A stretch of DNA of 64,000 nt from JAGGAG01 sp964638035 (GTDB taxonomy: Bacteria; Gemmatimonadota; Gemmatimonadetes; Gemmatimonadales; GWC2-71-9), in contig CAZWXD010000003.1 in NCBI GenBank assembly GCA_964638035.1, positions 62,001-126,000 of the forward strand, written 5' to 3'. Made by a program: the position numbers and the translations under genes. Position 1 is the first letter of the stretch; each line of letters begins with the position of its first letter. The notes below the pieces were generated by a model. It was not told where the DNA came from, searched no databases, and worked only from the letters and a program-made list of their open reading frames with translations. Below, piece after piece: positions 1 to 8,577 of the stretch.

Positions 1-797
1 ACGAACTCGCCACTGCCGTGCGCGACTTCTCGGCGGCAGAGGCCGAGCTGGCGGCCACACAGGCGGCCCACGCGCGATCGGTTCGGCTCCTCGCCGACGA
101 GGCGGTGGCGAAGGAGGAAGTGGAGCGACGGCAGGCGCTGGTGGACCAGGCTCGCGCGGAGTACCGCCGCGCCCGCGAGATCGTGGACCACCTTTCGCCC
201 TCCCCCGAGGGCGACGTGACGGTTCGCGCCCCCCGCAGCGGCACCATCTTCGCCGTGTACGTGCGGGCCGGGGAAGCCGTGGTGCCCGGCGCCCCGCTCG
301 TGGACCTGGGCGATGCCAGCGTGCTCTGGGCCACCGGCTTCATCCCCGAGGCTGCGGCACTGTCGCTCACCCCCGGCACGCGCGTCACGCTCGTCCTCGA
401 CGTGGCGCCGGCCGATACCCTCACGGCCAGGGTCGTGCGGATGGGTGCCACCGTGGATTCGCTCCGGCGCGCGGTCGAACTGCGCGTGGCACTCGACCAG
501 CGCCCGCCCGCGGCGCGCCCCGGGATGTTTGCCTCGCTCCTGCTGCCCACGGGTGCCCCGGCGGATCGCGTGGTGCTTCCCGACGGGGCCATCCAGCGGA
601 TGCCCGCGGGCGACGTGGTGTTCGTGCAGGAAGCACCCGGCCGCTACCGCGCCGTCCCGGTGCGTGCCACGCCAATCGGCAATGGCCGCGTCGCCCTGGA
701 AGGGCTCACGCCCGGCGTGGTCGTGGTGACCAGCGGCGCCTACTACGTGCGCGGCGCCCTCGAGGGCCCGGTGGCGGGGGGCCACGGTGATCATTGA
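1..797 (+). CDS. RND efflux periplasmic adaptor subunit, 5' truncated by window
   Basis: Membrane-fusion (HlyD/CusB-type) adaptor that would link the inner-membrane pump encoded next to an outer-membrane channel. The frame is open to the left edge, so the real start lies outside the window. The visible part starts in a coiled-coil hairpin rich in Ala, Glu and Arg. It continues with the second half of the lipoyl/barrel-sandwich domain (APRSGTIFAVYVRAGEAV) and a beta-barrel and membrane-proximal region ending near GGHGDH. Its stop overlaps the next gene by 11 bp, so the two are co-translated. The family is clear; the substrate cannot be read from this fragment, although the partner pump suggests a metal cation. 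Confidence 0.9.
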   Translation, partial: ELATAVRDFSAAEAELAATQAAHARSVRLLADEAVAKEEVERRQALVDQARAEYRRAREIVDHLSPSPEGDVTVRAPRSGTIFAVYVRAGEAVVPGAPLVDLGDASVLWATGFIPEAAALSLTPGTRVTLVLDVAPADTLTARVVRMGATVDSLRRAVELRVALDQRPPAARPGMFASLLLPTGAPADRVVLPDGAIQRMPAGDVVFVQEAPGRYRAVPVRATPIGNGRVALEGLTPGVVVVTSGAYYVRGALEGPVAGGHGDH

Positions 798-3700
798 TGG
801 CCTGGTCGGGTCGGTCATTCGCTTTCGTGGCGTCGTCTTCGGGGCCGCAGCGGTGCTCCTCGGCCTGGGCGTGTGGGCGCTCTCCACCCTGCCGTTCGAG
901 GCCTACCCCGACCTCACCGCCAACACGGTCACCGTCATCGCCGAGGCGCCGGGCCTGGCGCCGCAGGAGGCCGAGCAGCTCGTCACCTTCCCCATTGAAC
1001 GCTCGCTCCTTGGCCTCCCGAACACGCTGGCAGTGCGATCCACCACGAAGTCGGGCCTCTCACTCACCCAGGTCGTCTTTCACGACCGGGTGGACCCCTA
1101 CTTTGCGCGCCAGCAGGTCGCGCAGCGGCTGGGTGACGTCACCACCCAGCTCCCCGACGGGGTCACCCCGGTCCTGGGGCCGATCTCCACCGCCATGGGG
1201 GAGGTCTACCAGTACATCCTCACCTCCACCTCGGCGGAGTGGAACCTCACGACCCTGAAAACCCTGCAGGACTACACCCTCGCCCCGGCGCTGCGCACCG
1301 TGGATGGTGTGGCCGAGGTGAACAGTTGGGGCGGGTTCACGGAACAGTTCCATGTCGAGGTCGAGCCCCGGCGCCTCGCCATGGCCGGCCTGACATTGGG
1401 ACAGGTGGAGGCGGCGCTCGCGGCCAGCAATGCCAACTTCGGCGGCGCCTACACCGAGAACCGCGGGGAGCGGTTCATCGTCCACGGACTCGGCCGCCTC
1501 ACCAGCCTGGGCGACCTGGGTGCCGTGGCAGTGGCGTCCCGCGACGGCGTCCCCATCCGCATTGCCGACCTGGGTGAGGTGCGCGTGGGTGCGCTGCCCC
1601 GCCAGGGGGCCGTGACCTACAACGGCGCCGGCGAGGTGGTCACCGGCATGGTGATCATGCGGAAGGGTGCCAATGCCCAGGATGTCATCCGCCGCATCAA
1701 GGCCAGGGTGCAGGCGCTCCGCTCGACGCTGCCGCCGGGCGTGCAGGTCGTGCCGTTCTACGACCAGACCGACCTCGTTTCACGCACCACGCACACCATC
1801 AGCAAGAACCTGCTGCTGGGCGGCGCGCTGGTCATCGCCCTCCTGTGGCTCTTCCTCCGGAACATCGCCGCCAGCGTCATCGTGGCCCTCGTCATCCCGT
1901 TCTCCATGCTCTGGGCCTTCATCGCCATGCGCTGGTTCGGCTTCTCGGCCAACCTCATGAGCCTGGGGGCACTCGACTTCGGCCTGCTGGTCGATGGCTC
2001 GGTGGTCATCATCGAGAACATCATGCGGCGCGCCGGCCACGACCCGCACGAGGACGCGGACACGCGCATCCGCCGGGCGACGGTCGAGGTGGGGCGGCCG
2101 GTGGTCTTCGGGATCGCCATCATCATGGCGGTCTACGTTCCCCTCTTCGCCCTCGAGGGGACCGAACGGCGGATGTTCGTGCCCATGGCCTTCACCGTCG
2201 TGGCGGCGGTGCTGGGGTCACTGGTGCTGGCCCTCACCCTCGTGCCGGCCCTGGCGCGCACCTTCCTCGCCAACGCGCGTGAGCCGCACTCGGCGCGCTT
2301 CGAGCAGCTGCGCGCCTGGTATCGCGGTGTGCTCCAGCGCACCCTTGCCCACCCGCGGCGCATCCTGGGCGCCGTGGTGGCGCTCGTTGGGGTTGCGCTC
2401 CTCGCCGGCAGCCGGCTGGGCGGGGAGTTCATGCCGCGGCTCGACGAAGGCAGCGTCCTGGTGCAGGCGCGCCGCCTGCCGTCCACCGCGCTGCCCCAGG
2501 GCATCGAATATTCCCTCGCCATCGAGCGGGCCCTGCTCTCCCTGCCCGAGGTGACGAGCGTGGTCAGCAAGCTGGGCCGCCCCGACCTCGCCACCGAGGC
2601 GATGGGCACGTATGAATCGGACACCTACGTGGGGCTGGTGGACCGGGGCGACTGGCGCCCGGGAGGCAAGGACGCGCTCATCGTGGCCATGGACAGCGCC
2701 CTCGGCAGCATCCCGGGGCTCTCCTACGCCTTCACCCAACCACTCCAGATGCGCCTCGACGAGGCCGAGAGCGGGATCACCACCGACGTGGGCGTGAAGG
2801 TCATCGGCACCGACGCGGACACCCTGGCGGTGCTGGCCGAGCGGGTCGAGGGAGTCCTCGGGGAAGTTGACGGCGCCTCCGACGTGAAGGCCACGGCAGC
2901 GGCACGCGTCAAGCAGGTGCGCGTGGACCTCCATCGCAGCGCCCTGGCCCGCTACGGGCTCGGCACGCGCGACGTCGGCCAGGAGGTCGAGCGGGCAATG
3001 GGAGCGTCGGTGGCCACGCAGGTGGTGGATGGTCCGCGCCGCATTGGCGTGGCCGTCAGGATCCCCGGAGCGACGCAGCAGGACCCGGAGCGCCTCGCCG
3101 ACCTGCCCATCGTCCTGCCATCGGGGGGGCTCGCGCCCCTCGGGTCGCTCGGCGCGGTGTCGCTGGTGGAACAGCCGGAGGCGCTGGCCCACGAGGGCGG
3201 GCAGCGCATGGTCGTGGTGGGCGCCAACATCCGCGGCCGTGACGTGGTCAGCTTCGTGGAGGAGGCCACGCGCGCGCTGGCGAGCGAGGTGCCACTCCCC
3301 ACCGGCTACCGTTATGAGTGGGGCGGCCAGTACACCCACCAGCGGACCGCGCTCCGCCGGCTTGCGATCCTCGTGCCGCTCGCGATCCTCGCCATCTTCC
3401 TCCTCCTCTACGCCACCTTTGGCCGCACCCGCCAGGCCGCACTCGTCATGGCGAACGTTCCCTTCGCCCTGGTGGGCGGCATCGCCTCGCTCTGGATCGT
3501 GCAGCTCAACCTGAGCCTCTCGGCGTCGGTCGGCTTCATTGCCCTCTTCGGCATTGCCGTGCTCAATGGCGTGGTGATGGTGAGCGCCATCAATGCGCTG
3601 CGCCAGGACGGCGTGCCGCTGCAGCAGGCAGTCCTCGACGGCGCCGCCGCCCGCCTCCGCCCGGTGCTCATGACCGCGCTGGTCGCGGGGCTCGGCTTCC

Positions 3701-3897
3701 TGCCCATGGCAGTGTCCCGGTCACCCGGGTCCGAGGTGCAGCGTCCGCTCGCCACCGTGGTGATCGGCGGGCTCCTCACTTCCACGCTGCTGAGCCTGCT
3801 GGTGCTGCCGGCGTTCTACCTGGCGCTCGAGCGGGTCGCCGGCCACCATGGGCCAAATGGCCCGGGTGGCCACGAGCCCCGCCCTGTTGCACGTTAG
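787..3897 (+). CDS. CusA/CzcA-family heavy-metal RND efflux pump
   Basis: Inner-membrane proton-driven RND transporter of 1036 residues, full length for the HME-RND (CzcA/CusA) group. It has a TM1 near the N-terminus, a first periplasmic loop, a TM2-6 block from about residue 335, a second large periplasmic loop and a final TM block. The TM4 proton-relay motif DFGLLVDGS is intact, with Asp397 and Asp403, and is followed by the VVIIENI stretch typical of metal pumps. It starts with GTG inside the adaptor gene (11 bp overlap), so the two form one operon. No outer-membrane factor is visible and it probably lies upstream. Whether it exports Cu/Ag, Co/Zn/Cd or something else is not decided by the sequence I can see. 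Confidence 0.95.
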   Translation: MIIDGLVGSVIRFRGVVFGAAAVLLGLGVWALSTLPFEAYPDLTANTVTVIAEAPGLAPQEAEQLVTFPIERSLLGLPNTLAVRSTTKSGLSLTQVVFHDRVDPYFARQQVAQRLGDVTTQLPDGVTPVLGPISTAMGEVYQYILTSTSAEWNLTTLKTLQDYTLAPALRTVDGVAEVNSWGGFTEQFHVEVEPRRLAMAGLTLGQVEAALAASNANFGGAYTENRGERFIVHGLGRLTSLGDLGAVAVASRDGVPIRIADLGEVRVGALPRQGAVTYNGAGEVVTGMVIMRKGANAQDVIRRIKARVQALRSTLPPGVQVVPFYDQTDLVSRTTHTISKNLLLGGALVIALLWLFLRNIAASVIVALVIPFSMLWAFIAMRWFGFSANLMSLGALDFGLLVDGSVVIIENIMRRAGHDPHEDADTRIRRATVEVGRPVVFGIAIIMAVYVPLFALEGTERRMFVPMAFTVVAAVLGSLVLALTLVPALARTFLANAREPHSARFEQLRAWYRGVLQRTLAHPRRILGAVVALVGVALLAGSRLGGEFMPRLDEGSVLVQARRLPSTALPQGIEYSLAIERALLSLPEVTSVVSKLGRPDLATEAMGTYESDTYVGLVDRGDWRPGGKDALIVAMDSALGSIPGLSYAFTQPLQMRLDEAESGITTDVGVKVIGTDADTLAVLAERVEGVLGEVDGASDVKATAAARVKQVRVDLHRSALARYGLGTRDVGQEVERAMGASVATQVVDGPRRIGVAVRIPGATQQDPERLADLPIVLPSGGLAPLGSLGAVSLVEQPEALAHEGGQRMVVVGANIRGRDVVSFVEEATRALASEVPLPTGYRYEWGGQYTHQRTALRRLAILVPLAILAIFLLLYATFGRTRQAALVMANVPFALVGGIASLWIVQLNLSLSASVGFIALFGIAVLNGVVMVSAINALRQDGVPLQQAVLDGAAARLRPVLMTALVAGLGFLPMAVSRSPGSEVQRPLATVVIGGLLTSTLLSLLVLPAFYLALERVAGHHGPNGPGGHEPRPVAR

Positions 3898-3900
3898 GGG

Positions 3901-5184
3901 ATGCGCTGCCGCATCTGCCTCCTGCTGGCCAGTCTTGTTGCCGGCTGCAGTTCAACGGAGTCACCCCCGGAACAGGACGTGCCCTCGTCCCTGGTGCTGT
4001 CGCAGGGCACCCTCGAGTTGAACCTTCGGCCCGGGAGTGAACTGCCCGCGGCGGGCACGGTGCACGTCGAATCGGACGGCTTTGCCATCGCGGGCCTCCA
4101 CGCCACCATCCAGCTCGCCGTCGACAGCGCCGCCTGGCTCACAGCGTCATTCTCGAGCAGCAGCACCCCATCCGACCTGCACCTCGAGGCCCGGGCGCTC
4201 GCCCTGGCGCCTGGCACGCACCACGCCACCGTCAGCATCGCCTCGTCCGACACCACGGTGGCGCCCGTGGCCCTCCCGGTGACACTGGTCGTGGGGGCGC
4301 TCGCCACGCTGCAGGTGGCACCCGGCAGCGTGTCCCTTGCCGCCGAGGTGGCCGGTCCCGTGGTCTCCGCCGCGGCGATGGTGACCTCGGCCGCAGGCTA
4401 TGAGGTGGATCGCCTCACCGCGGCCATCACCTGGACCGGTACCAGCCGGGACTGGCTCGCGGTGACGCTCGACAGCTCTGCGACGCCGGCCCGTGTGCAG
4501 GTGGCCACCCGCCCGGGAACGGCTCCCGAGGGCACGCTTTCCGCGACGGTGACGATTGCCGCGCCAGGTGCCACGCCCGTGACGCTGCCGGTGACCCTGG
4601 CACTCACCGACTCGCGCCCCAGGGTCACGTTCCTCAATGGCGGATGGACCATTTTCGACCTCTCACCGGGCACGGGCTGGGTGACGGGTGCGGGGTTCTC
4701 CTGCCGCCCCAGGGACACAGGGTGCTCCACCCGCGCCTCCGTCGGCACCCTGCTGGACCTCGCAGCGTCCGGAGACTCGCTCAACCGCTTCCTGCAGTGG
4801 GATGGCGCATGCACCGACCAGTTCGCTCCCGAATGTCGCATCAAGGTCCTGGGCGACACGACCATCAGGGTGTACTACTACATCATTGGCTACGAGGTAT
4901 GGGCTACCATGGTCAGTGCCGATGGGGCCACCGGCTCGCTCGTCGCCCAGGGAAGCACCTGGATCCGCCCCGACCCCTGCGTCATGCTCATGTCGCCGGG
5001 GCACTGCGGCTGGACCCAGAAGATGGGAGGGCGGAACGTGTACATCCATGCCCAGGCAGACTCGGGGAGCGTCTTCCTGGGGTGGAGCGGCGAATGCACC
5101 AACCTCGGCGTGCCGACCTGCACCGTGATGCCCAACCCCGGCGGCAGGCGTGAAGTGACGGCAACCTTCGGGCGGGCGCCCTAG
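3901..5184 (+). CDS. Lipoprotein with repeated Ig-like (BACON-like) domains
   Basis: 427-residue exported protein of unknown function. It has a short signal peptide and a clean lipobox (LVAGC, Cys16), so it should be lipid-anchored. Residues about 30-130 and 135-230 are two similar beta-sandwich repeats, each ending in a VTLPVTL-type strand, resembling BACON/Ig-like folds. The C-terminal half contains two weaker repeats with an F-x-x-W-x-G-x-C pattern (FLQWDGAC, FLGWSGEC) like those of bacterial surface-repeat domains. It starts 3 bp after the RND pump stop, so it may be co-transcribed, but nothing links it functionally to metal efflux. Its stop codon lies within a few bases of the broken end of the VOC gene on the other strand. 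Confidence 0.8.
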   Translation: MRCRICLLLASLVAGCSSTESPPEQDVPSSLVLSQGTLELNLRPGSELPAAGTVHVESDGFAIAGLHATIQLAVDSAAWLTASFSSSSTPSDLHLEARALALAPGTHHATVSIASSDTTVAPVALPVTLVVGALATLQVAPGSVSLAAEVAGPVVSAAAMVTSAAGYEVDRLTAAITWTGTSRDWLAVTLDSSATPARVQVATRPGTAPEGTLSATVTIAAPGATPVTLPVTLALTDSRPRVTFLNGGWTIFDLSPGTGWVTGAGFSCRPRDTGCSTRASVGTLLDLAASGDSLNRFLQWDGACTDQFAPECRIKVLGDTTIRVYYYIIGYEVWATMVSADGATGSLVAQGSTWIRPDPCVMLMSPGHCGWTQKMGGRNVYIHAQADSGSVFLGWSGECTNLGVPTCTVMPNPGGRREVTATFGRAP

Positions 5185-5394
5185 CTGACTGTAGAGCACC
5201 AGGAGGGCACCGCCCCGCGACACCGGCGTCTCGACGGTGAACCCACCGACCCACCGGCCATCGCGGAACTCCACGTAGTCGGGTCCGTAGTCGGTGAACG
5301 TCCACCCGAACACGGCGCCATAGAAGTCCTTCATGGTGCCGATGTCCGTGGCCGGCAACTCCAGGTAGTCGATGGTGTGCTGCCGTTCGCTCAT
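5185..5394 (-). pseudogene. VOC/glyoxalase-family gene remnant (N-terminal half only)
   Basis: The minus strand encodes a typical start of a vicinal-oxygen-chelate protein from an ATG at 5394: a YLELPATDI strand, a DFYGAVFGW helix and the YGPDYVEF strand, up to GGALLVLYS near 5195. In intact family members this is followed by a second half with another beta-alpha-beta-beta-beta unit ending in the metal/substrate-binding strand. Here homology stops just as the sequence enters the end of the convergent lipoprotein gene. The frame stays open as antisense to about 4663, but that part is not VOC-like. The ATG overlaps the TGA of the upstream Spy-like gene (ATGA), so it was once translationally coupled to it. 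Probably a deletion remnant. Confidence 0.7.
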
Positions 5395-5789
5395 TGTGGC
5401 GAGGCCCCGCCGCTCGGCCGGCCCATGCGCTGCATGCCCTCGGCGATGTTCCTGTCGAAGACCTGCTGCTGGTCCGGCGTGAGGATGTCGCGGTACACCT
5501 TGAGCTGTGCCTGGCGGGCAGCGCGCATGGCCGCCCGGGTCGCGGAGTCGGGGCGCTCGCCACTCTCCCGCATCGCCCTCATCTTCGCCATCTGCTCCTC
5601 GCGCTTCGGGGCGTTCGCATTCCAGATGGAGTCCACCTTCTTCTGCTGGTCGGCCGTGAGCGTGATCCCCTTCAGGACGCCCTGTCCCGACTTGGGCGCG
5701 TTCATCATGCCGCGGTTCCCGCCGCCTTGCGCCGCTGCCGGCGCAGCCAATGCCACCATCAGGCCCACGACTGCCCACGTCGTCCGCAT
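5391..5789 (-). CDS. Spy/CpxP-like small periplasmic protein
   Basis: Predicted periplasmic helical protein of about 132 residues. The chosen ATG at 5789 gives a normal signal peptide (MRTTWAVVGLMVALAAPAAAQ) and is preceded by GAGAGGGG. A longer start at 5831 would add unrelated residues. The mature part has an LTADQQKKVDSIW segment and, later, YRDILTPDQQQVFDRN. These two LTxxQ-type motifs are the hallmark of the Spy/CpxP/heavy-metal-resistance helical hairpin family. Family members act as periplasmic chaperones or envelope-stress sensors; the role here is inferred. Its stop overlaps the start of the truncated VOC gene. Confidence 0.75.
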   Translation of the reverse strand: MRTTWAVVGLMVALAAPAAAQGGGNRGMMNAPKSGQGVLKGITLTADQQKKVDSIWNANAPKREEQMAKMRAMRESGERPDSATRAAMRAARQAQLKVYRDILTPDQQQVFDRNIAEGMQRMGRPSGGASPQ

Positions 5790-5938
5790 CGTTCCCCTCT
5801 CACTGGTTGTGCTGCGCCCGCCTGCCTGCACGCCACACCCGGCGTCGTCCGGGGCCGGGCTACCCCGACGCGCCTGAAAACTGTGCGGTTGCCCGCTGCA
5901 GGCAAGGAGGGTGTCGGTCCCGCAGCAACCCGGCGCCG

Positions 5939-6415
5939 TCAGGCGCCGCGGCGCGCCAGCACCTCCCCCAGCCGCGTCAGGGTCTCAACGCCCCCCTCGA
6001 CCGCCCCGAACTTCACCAGCCGGGCCTTGCCCGCGGCAGACGCCGCCCGCATGCACAACGTCACGCGGGTGCGGGTCGGGCCCAGCTCGTCGAAGGTCAC
6101 GGTCACGTGAAAGCAGTCGGCCGGCTCCGGCTCGGCATGCTCATACTCCAGCAGGCCGGGCGGGGTGATCGCGACGTAGCGGACCAGGTTCTCGTAGTCG
6201 GTGCCATCGGGGCCGTGCATGGTGAAGCGCCACTGGCCCCCCGGCCGCAGGTCCTGCGCATGGGTCGTCGTGCGAAACCCCCGCGGCCCCCACCATTCGG
6301 AGATGTGGGCGGTGTCCGTGAAGGCCTGAAAGACCAGCGCCCGCGGGGCGTCCAGCTCCCGCGTGACCACGATCTCGAGGTCGGCCGTCGCCGTGTCGTG
6401 CGTTGCTGCCGTCAT
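5939..6415 (-). CDS. SRPBCC (AHSA1-like) domain protein
   Basis: 158-residue START/Bet v1-like protein of the activator-of-Hsp90-ATPase-homology type. Diagnostic stretches are the N-terminal EIVVTRELDAPRALVFQAFTD strand-helix, WWGPRGFRTTTHAQDLRPGG and the C-terminal helix ending at LARRGA. It is a cytoplasmic single-domain protein with a hydrophobic cavity; the ligand is unknown. The ATG at 6415 overlaps the stop of the upstream ArsR gene by 4 bp, the widespread ArsR-SRPBCC operon layout in which the regulator probably controls both genes. Confidence 0.9.
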   Translation of the reverse strand: MTAATHDTATADLEIVVTRELDAPRALVFQAFTDTAHISEWWGPRGFRTTTHAQDLRPGGQWRFTMHGPDGTDYENLVRYVAITPPGLLEYEHAEPEPADCFHVTVTFDELGPTRTRVTLCMRAASAAGKARLVKFGAVEGGVETLTRLGEVLARRGA

Positions 6416-6864
6416 TGTGTGCCTCGCTGTCCCGTGCGTACTGGTGGATCGGTGCGTTCGCCTGCATTTCCATTGTGCTCCTTCCTGCCCTTCCTCCCCG
6501 CCGCCTTGCCAGCCTTCCGCTGCAACGCCGCCAGGTAGTCCTCCAGGCGGTCGAGCCGTCCCTCCCACAGCGTGCGGTACGGCTCCAGCCAGTCCGACAC
6601 CTCCCGCAGCGCCTCGGCGCGGAGGCGCCTGGGGCGGTACTGGCCCTCCCGCCCCTCCTCGACAAGTCCGGCCAGGCCGAGCACCTTCAGGTGCCGGGAC
6701 ACGGCAGGCTGGCTGATGGCGAACGGCGCGGCCAGTTCCGACACGGTAGCTTCGCCCCGGGCCAGCCGGTCCAGCAACGCCCGGCGCGTCGGGTCGGCCA
6801 GGGCCGAGAGGGTCAGGCTGAGGCGGTCGGTGGGGGCCTGGCGAGGCCGGGCGGCTACCGGCAT
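6412..6864 (-). CDS. ArsR-family winged-helix transcriptional regulator
   Basis: 150-residue regulator. Residues 15-85 form the winged helix-turn-helix: LSALADPTRRALLDRLARG, then the recognition helix in ISQPAVSRHLKVL, and the wing VEEGREGQYRPRRL. No CxC metal-binding motif appears in the DNA-binding helix, so it is unlikely to be a metal sensor. The C-terminal tail is basic and low complexity. It is the first gene of a two-gene operon with the SRPBCC protein (ATGA overlap). It starts 8 bp from an AT-rich inverted repeat that is probably its own operator and also lies in front of the divergent DUF1428 gene. Confidence 0.92.
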   Translation of the reverse strand: MPVAARPRQAPTDRLSLTLSALADPTRRALLDRLARGEATVSELAAPFAISQPAVSRHLKVLGLAGLVEEGREGQYRPRRLRAEALREVSDWLEPYRTLWEGRLDRLEDYLAALQRKAGKAAGRKGRKEHNGNAGERTDPPVRTGQRGTQ

Positions 6865-6872
6865 ATAAGCAG

Positions 6873-6903
6873 CTCGTTATATAACATAGTAGCTATATAC
6901 GAG
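6873..6903. promoter_or_regulatory. Inverted-repeat operator between ArsR and DUF1428 genes
   Basis: An AT-rich island in an otherwise GC-rich region. Left arm CTCGTTATATA (6873-6883) and right arm TATATACGAG (6894-6903) are complementary apart from one extra T on the left, separated by 10 bp. It sits 8 bp upstream of the ArsR-family gene and about 40 bp upstream of the divergent DUF1428 gene. This is where an autoregulator that also controls its neighbour would bind. The TATATA blocks could double as -10 elements for the two divergent promoters. Operator function is inferred. Confidence 0.65.
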
Positions 6904-6942
6904 TGTCAGTACGGTTCGTCAACCCCCGCAAGGAGCGACCCC

Positions 6943-7317
6943 ATGGCCTATGTCGATGGCTTCGTGATCCCCATCCGCAAGCGCAACATGCCCGCCTACC
7001 GCCGCATTGCAGCCAGGGCCGGGAAGGTGTGGATGGAGTACGGCGCCCTGCACTACATCGAGGCAGTGGGGGACGACCTGAACGTGCCGTACGGGCTGCC
7101 CTTCCCCAGGTTGGTGCGGGCCAAGCCGGGCGAGACGGTGCTCTACTCGTTCATCGTGTATGGCTCGCGGGCCCAGCGGGACCGCATCAACCGCAAGGTG
7201 ATGGAGGACCCGCGCATCCTGCGCATGATGAACAGCAAGGCGGGGATGCCCTTCGAAACCCGCCGCATGAGCTCCGGCGGGTTCCGCAGCATTGTCGCCC
7301 TGTCGGCCCGCCGCTAG
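6943..7317 (+). CDS. DUF1428 family protein (YbaA-like)
   Basis: 124-residue protein matching the DUF1428 fold. It starts MAYVDGFVIPI, a typical family opening, followed by ARAGKVWMEYGAL, a long middle region and the C-terminal GMPFETRRMSSGGF. The start is set by AAGGAG about 8 nt upstream. Family members are small cytoplasmic dimeric alpha/beta-barrel proteins of unknown biochemical role. It is divergent from the ArsR-SRPBCC operon across a shared palindrome, so it may be under the same regulator. It overlaps the convergent META gene stop by 3 bp. Confidence 0.88.
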   Translation: MAYVDGFVIPIRKRNMPAYRRIAARAGKVWMEYGALHYIEAVGDDLNVPYGLPFPRLVRAKPGETVLYSFIVYGSRAQRDRINRKVMEDPRILRMMNSKAGMPFETRRMSSGGFRSIVALSARR

Positions 7318-8078
7318 CTGGCGACCTTCACGGCGGTGAGGGCCGTGGCGCCCTCCGCCGTGCGCAGGGTCAGGCGGTCGCCCTCTGCCTGGATCGTGCG
7401 CACGGTGCCCAGGGCCGCGAGGAAGTGCTGCTCCTGCTCCATCACGGCCTGGTCGGCGCACATCTTCCGCGTGCTCGCCGCCGGGCCGAAGGTCAGGCTG
7501 GTGCCCTGGGCGGTGTAGCTCCCGGTGAACCGGTTGCAGCCGGATGAGCCCGCGACCCGTCCGTCTGCCGCAAACTCCATGGTGATGTCCTGCGTCGTGG
7601 CGATGCCCACCACGGCGCCCTTCCCGTTGTTCACCCCGGTCACCTTCCAGGTTGCGCCCACGAGCGAGGTTGACTGCGGGGCCAGGGTGGCAAGCACGGC
7701 TCCGTCGCCGCCCAGCAGTTGCAGCGAGCCGCCTTCCACGCGATAGGTGCGGGTGTTCGAGAGGGCCTGCATCCAGGCCTGTGCCTGCGCCATCACGTCG
7801 TCGGGGCAGGCCATCTGGGTCGAGGCCCCCGGGCCACCCAGCGCCAGGCTGGCGCCGTTCCGGGTGACGGGCACCGTGTACCGGTTGCAGCCATCGGTCC
7901 CGCTGGCGCGTTCCCCATCGAAGCGGAGGGTCACCTGCGCGCCCGCTGACGCGTTGCCCAGCGTGGTGAGCACCCATGCGGTGCCATCGAGCGCCGGTGG
8001 CGGTGTCGCCGGCGTCGGCGCCTTCGGGCTGCACGCCCCGGTCATGACCGCTGCTGCCAGCATGAAGGTCCCACGCAT
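7314..8078 (-). CDS. Lipoprotein with two META (HslJ-like) domains
   Basis: 254-residue exported protein. The ATG at 8078 is preceded by GGGGAGGG and opens a short signal peptide with lipobox MTGAC (Cys16). Two META domains follow, about residues 30-130 and 140-250. Each carries the signature GTDGCNRYT or GSSGCNRFTGSY and a later conserved MACPDD or KMCADQ Cys motif. META/HslJ proteins are secreted or membrane-anchored and often linked to heat or antibiotic stress, but their biochemical role is unclear. The repeated arrangement suggests internal duplication. Convergent with the DUF1428 gene. Confidence 0.85.
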   Translation of the reverse strand: MRGTFMLAAAVMTGACSPKAPTPATPPPALDGTAWVLTTLGNASAGAQVTLRFDGERASGTDGCNRYTVPVTRNGASLALGGPGASTQMACPDDVMAQAQAWMQALSNTRTYRVEGGSLQLLGGDGAVLATLAPQSTSLVGATWKVTGVNNGKGAVVGIATTQDITMEFAADGRVAGSSGCNRFTGSYTAQGTSLTFGPAASTRKMCADQAVMEQEQHFLAALGTVRTIQAEGDRLTLRTAEGATALTAVKVAS

Positions 8079-8329
8079 GCCTGCCCTCCCCTTTGGTGTG
8101 GACATTGGCGCCCTCACCGATACGTTGGGCGGGCCAGCCGGTCCCCGCAACCCCGCCTGCCCTTCGGCCCCGCACAAACGTCCTCACGCCCCCAGGTCCG
8201 TCCCCCTGAACGTCCTCCCTCGTGGACGCCACGACTGTCGGCTCACGGGCCAATCACCCCGGGTGCGCAATCGCCGCCCGGCACACCCGATGCATTCCCG
8301 TTGCCCTGCCTCATCACGGGAGCGGCGAC

Positions 8330-8575
8330 ATGCGAGCACGCGTCCGGCACCGCCCATCTCTTCAGGGTACCATCCTCACCGCCATCGCCCTGGTCGTCCT
8401 GGCCACGGCCCGCCTTCCCGACCTGCCTCGCGCCGAGTCAGGCGGCATCCATGCCGTCCGCGCCGCCGAGCCCGCTGGTGACGCCTCCCGGGGTCAGGCC
8501 GGCCTGGCGGTGCGCATCGGCCTCGCCACCCTCCTCCTGGCTGGCCTGGTTCTCCGCCTTCGCACGGGAGACTGA
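8330..8575 (+). CDS. Small membrane protein, unknown function
   Basis: 81-residue hypothetical protein. I chose the ATG at 8330 because GGGAG lies 8 nt upstream and the resulting protein starts with a basic stretch (MRARVRHRP) before a hydrophobic helix. A second hydrophobic helix (GLATLLLAGLVLRL) lies at the C-terminus, predicting a two-pass membrane protein. It ends 2 bp before the next gene, so the two are probably co-transcribed. No family recognised; it could also be a short exported protein with a C-terminal anchor. Confidence 0.5.
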   Translation: MRARVRHRPSLQGTILTAIALVVLATARLPDLPRAESGGIHAVRAAEPAGDASRGQAGLAVRIGLATLLLAGLVLRLRTGD

Positions 8576-8577
8576 CC

